DNA from: Conexibacter sp. S30A1
Lineage (GTDB): Bacteria; Actinomycetota; Thermoleophilia; Solirubrobacterales; Solirubrobacteraceae
Assembly: GCF_023330665.1 (NCBI RefSeq)
Contig: NZ_CP097127.1
Span: forward strand, 1,054,001 to 1,118,000
Length of the DNA stretch: 64,000 nucleotides
Direction of reading: 5' to 3'
Positions 62,685-64,000 of this stretch are shown here, piece by piece; within the stretch, counting starts at the first letter, position 1, and each line of letters starts with the position of its first letter. Below the pieces are notes generated by a model, which saw only the letters and a list, made by a program, of their open reading frames with translations, was not told the origin of the DNA and made no database searches. The position numbers were made by a program, and so were the translations under genes.

Positions 62685-63965
62685 ATGGCATCGGCGGTCG
62701 CTGCCGATGAGAAGCGCATGGACGACGCGCCTCCCACCAGCGTGAGGACCAGGTGCGCGACGAGCGCCGCGGGCGCGGCGATGTGCGCTGCGCCCAGCGC
62801 CGTGACGCGGACGCACCTGCGAACACGCATCGCGGGACTGCTGTTGGTCCTGACGCTCGCCGCCTTCCTGCTGGCCTGCGCGCGGGCTGATGCCGCCCCA
62901 GACAACCCTGCCGGCGTCGCCGCCGCCGGCGAGCAGGTGGCCGGGCTGACGCTGACCACCACGCAGGCGCCCTCACCGCTGCCAGACCGCCTGCCGCGCG
63001 CACACCCATACCGACCACCAGCCGGGAAAATCCTCCAAGGGGTTGCCAGCAAGCCGATCGGCGCCTACACGAGCGCGGTCGGCAAACATCCCGCCGTCTA
63101 CCAGGAGTTTGTGGCCTGGGGGCAATGGCTGCCCGGAATAACCGCGGATGCCAGGGCCAACCGTTCGCGGCTGATGATGATGGTCACCACGGCCTACGGA
63201 TCCCGGAACGTGATCACGCCGCTTGGAATCGCGCGCGGCGCCGGTGATGCCTGGTTGATCGGCCTCGCCCAGGCGATCTACGCATCACACAACATCACCT
63301 ACCTGCGCCTGATGGCGGAGATGAACAACTGCGAAAACCCCTACGCGGCCTACAACTGCGACGGCAGCTCGCGCGGCGCCCAGTACTCGAGCGCCGCTTT
63401 CAGACAGGCCTGGCGGCGCGTGGCGCTGATCATGCGCGGCGGTGAGGTGACGCTGATCAACCGGCGCCTTGAAGCGCTGCACATGCCGCCGCTGCGGACG
63501 TCGCTTGCCTACCTGCCGACGCCCGCGGTGGCGATGGTGTGGGTGCCGATGGTCGCCGGCAACCCCGACCTTCCGGCCCTGGCCCCGGCCGCCTACTTCC
63601 CCGGGCGGGCCTGGGTTGACTGGGTCGGCACGGACTTTTACAGCCGCTACCCAAACTGGTCGGGGCTCGACCGCTTCTACGCGGCCTACGCCCACGTGGC
63701 ACCGTTCGCGTTCGGCGAGTACGCGATCTGGGACGGGGACGCGCCGGGCTGGGCGAAGGAGCTCTTCGCCTGGATCTCGAAACATCCGGATGCGCGGATG
63801 CTCGTCTACAACGACGCCTCCAGCGCGTTCTACCTCTCGCAGTTCCCCGCGAGCGCCGCGATTATCCGTGCGGCCCTGGCCGCGCCGAAGTTCCTCGCCT
63901 ACGCGCCAGAGTGGGCGCCAGGCTCAGCGGCGCGGCGCAGCCGGCGGGCTGTGGCGGGCGGTTAG
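62685..63965 (+). CDS. secreted glycoside hydrolase, GH26-like
   Basis: 426 residues from the ATG at 62685 (GTG at 62682 and later Met codons are alternatives). A long basic head precedes a signal or lipoprotein-like helix (AGLLLVLTLAAFLLACARADA) near residues 50-70. The barrel shows LRLMAEMNNCENPYAAY (likely acid/base Glu) near residue 210 and FAFGEYAIWDGDAPG (likely nucleophile Glu) near residue 345, spaced as in GH26 beta-mannanases, with WVDWVGTDFYSRYPNW between them. The substrate is unknown. The stop overlaps a convergent gene end by 4 bases. Confidence 0.75.
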   Translation: MASAVAADEKRMDDAPPTSVRTRCATSAAGAAMCAAPSAVTRTHLRTRIAGLLLVLTLAAFLLACARADAAPDNPAGVAAAGEQVAGLTLTTTQAPSPLPDRLPRAHPYRPPAGKILQGVASKPIGAYTSAVGKHPAVYQEFVAWGQWLPGITADARANRSRLMMMVTTAYGSRNVITPLGIARGAGDAWLIGLAQAIYASHNITYLRLMAEMNNCENPYAAYNCDGSSRGAQYSSAAFRQAWRRVALIMRGGEVTLINRRLEALHMPPLRTSLAYLPTPAVAMVWVPMVAGNPDLPALAPAAYFPGRAWVDWVGTDFYSRYPNWSGLDRFYAAYAHVAPFAFGEYAIWDGDAPGWAKELFAWISKHPDARMLVYNDASSAFYLSQFPASAAIIRAALAAPKFLAYAPEWAPGSAARRSRRAVAGG

Positions 63966-64000
63966 GCGCCGAGCTCCTCGAGCCGCAGGCGCACCCGCCG
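63962..64000 (-). CDS. 3' end of a convergent gene
   Basis: Only 12 codons are visible on the minus strand, ending LRLEELGA and TAA at 63964-63962. No function can be given. It is called because of the convergent stop arrangement with the GH26-like gene and its coding-like codon use. Confidence 0.35.
   Translation of the reverse strand, partial: RRVRLRLEELGA

Overview
The window is high-GC DNA (judged by eye) from a bacterium, most likely an actinomycetote. Thermoleophilia/Solirubrobacterales-like is my inference. The basis is the ftsE-ftsX / smpB / ssrA neighbourhood, a decaprenylphosphoryl-arabinose-type trio (UbiA prenyltransferase, DprE1-like, DprE2-like), a mycobacterial-type acyl-CoA reductase fusion, an F420/FMN split-barrel protein, and many GTG/TTG starts. 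No rRNA, ordinary tRNA or CRISPR array was seen. || Layout. 1-9.7 kb is ordinary chromosome: an ABC-F ATPase cut by the window edge, an alpha/beta hydrolase, an acyl-CoA reductase/SDR fusion, a Ppx/GppA phosphatase, a glutathionyl-hydroquinone-reductase-like protein, an MFS transporter, BioY and a GNAT acetyltransferase. 9.8-26.6 kb is an accessory island: an IS3 remnant, small orphan genes, two VapBC-like modules, a Doc/ribbon-helix-helix module, a HicB antitoxin with a possible hicA remnant, a four-gene transposon-like operon (zinc-ribbon/HTH protein, DD35E transposase, AAA+ ATPase, DUF3987-like protein), and an acetyltransferase gene broken by two copies of one IS plus an IS256-family element nested in the first copy. 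The island stops at the 3' end of the tmRNA gene. || 26.6-33.0 kb, all on the minus strand, is a trans-translation and envelope cluster. In transcription order it is ftsE, ftsX, ctpA, an RNase R-like gene, smpB, an HTH/Clp-N protein and ssrA. 33.3-41.3 kb holds an M16 peptidase, a secreted beta-propeller, a GH79-like secreted glycosidase, an Orn/Lys/Arg decarboxylase, prfB with a canonical programmed +1 frameshift, and a split-barrel protein. A 24-C homopolymer follows at 41.47 kb. 41.5-46.5 kb holds a phosphodiester-glycosidase-type membrane protein and, on the plus strand, an overlapping operon for an arabinose-type lipid-linked sugar donor. || 46.5-62.5 kb is a minus-strand run. In transcription order: atpI-like, atpB-E-F-H-A-G-D-C, an LCP-family transferase, ugd, a sugar-nucleotide pyrophosphorylase, a phosphoglucose/phosphomannose isomerase, hpf and secA. 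It couples energy conversion, nucleotide-sugar supply, attachment of polymers to the wall, ribosome hibernation and protein export. The window ends with a GH26-like secreted protein and the last codons of a convergent gene. || The most informative reconstruction is the 244-codon acetyltransferase. Removing the insertions and one copy of each 6-bp target duplication restores it exactly in frame, which gives the order of the transposition events. Other points of interest are the HTH/Clp-N protein between smpB and ssrA, an alanine where mycobacterial DprE1 has its drug-reactive cysteine, and an eroded HAD domain fused to the UbiA protein.
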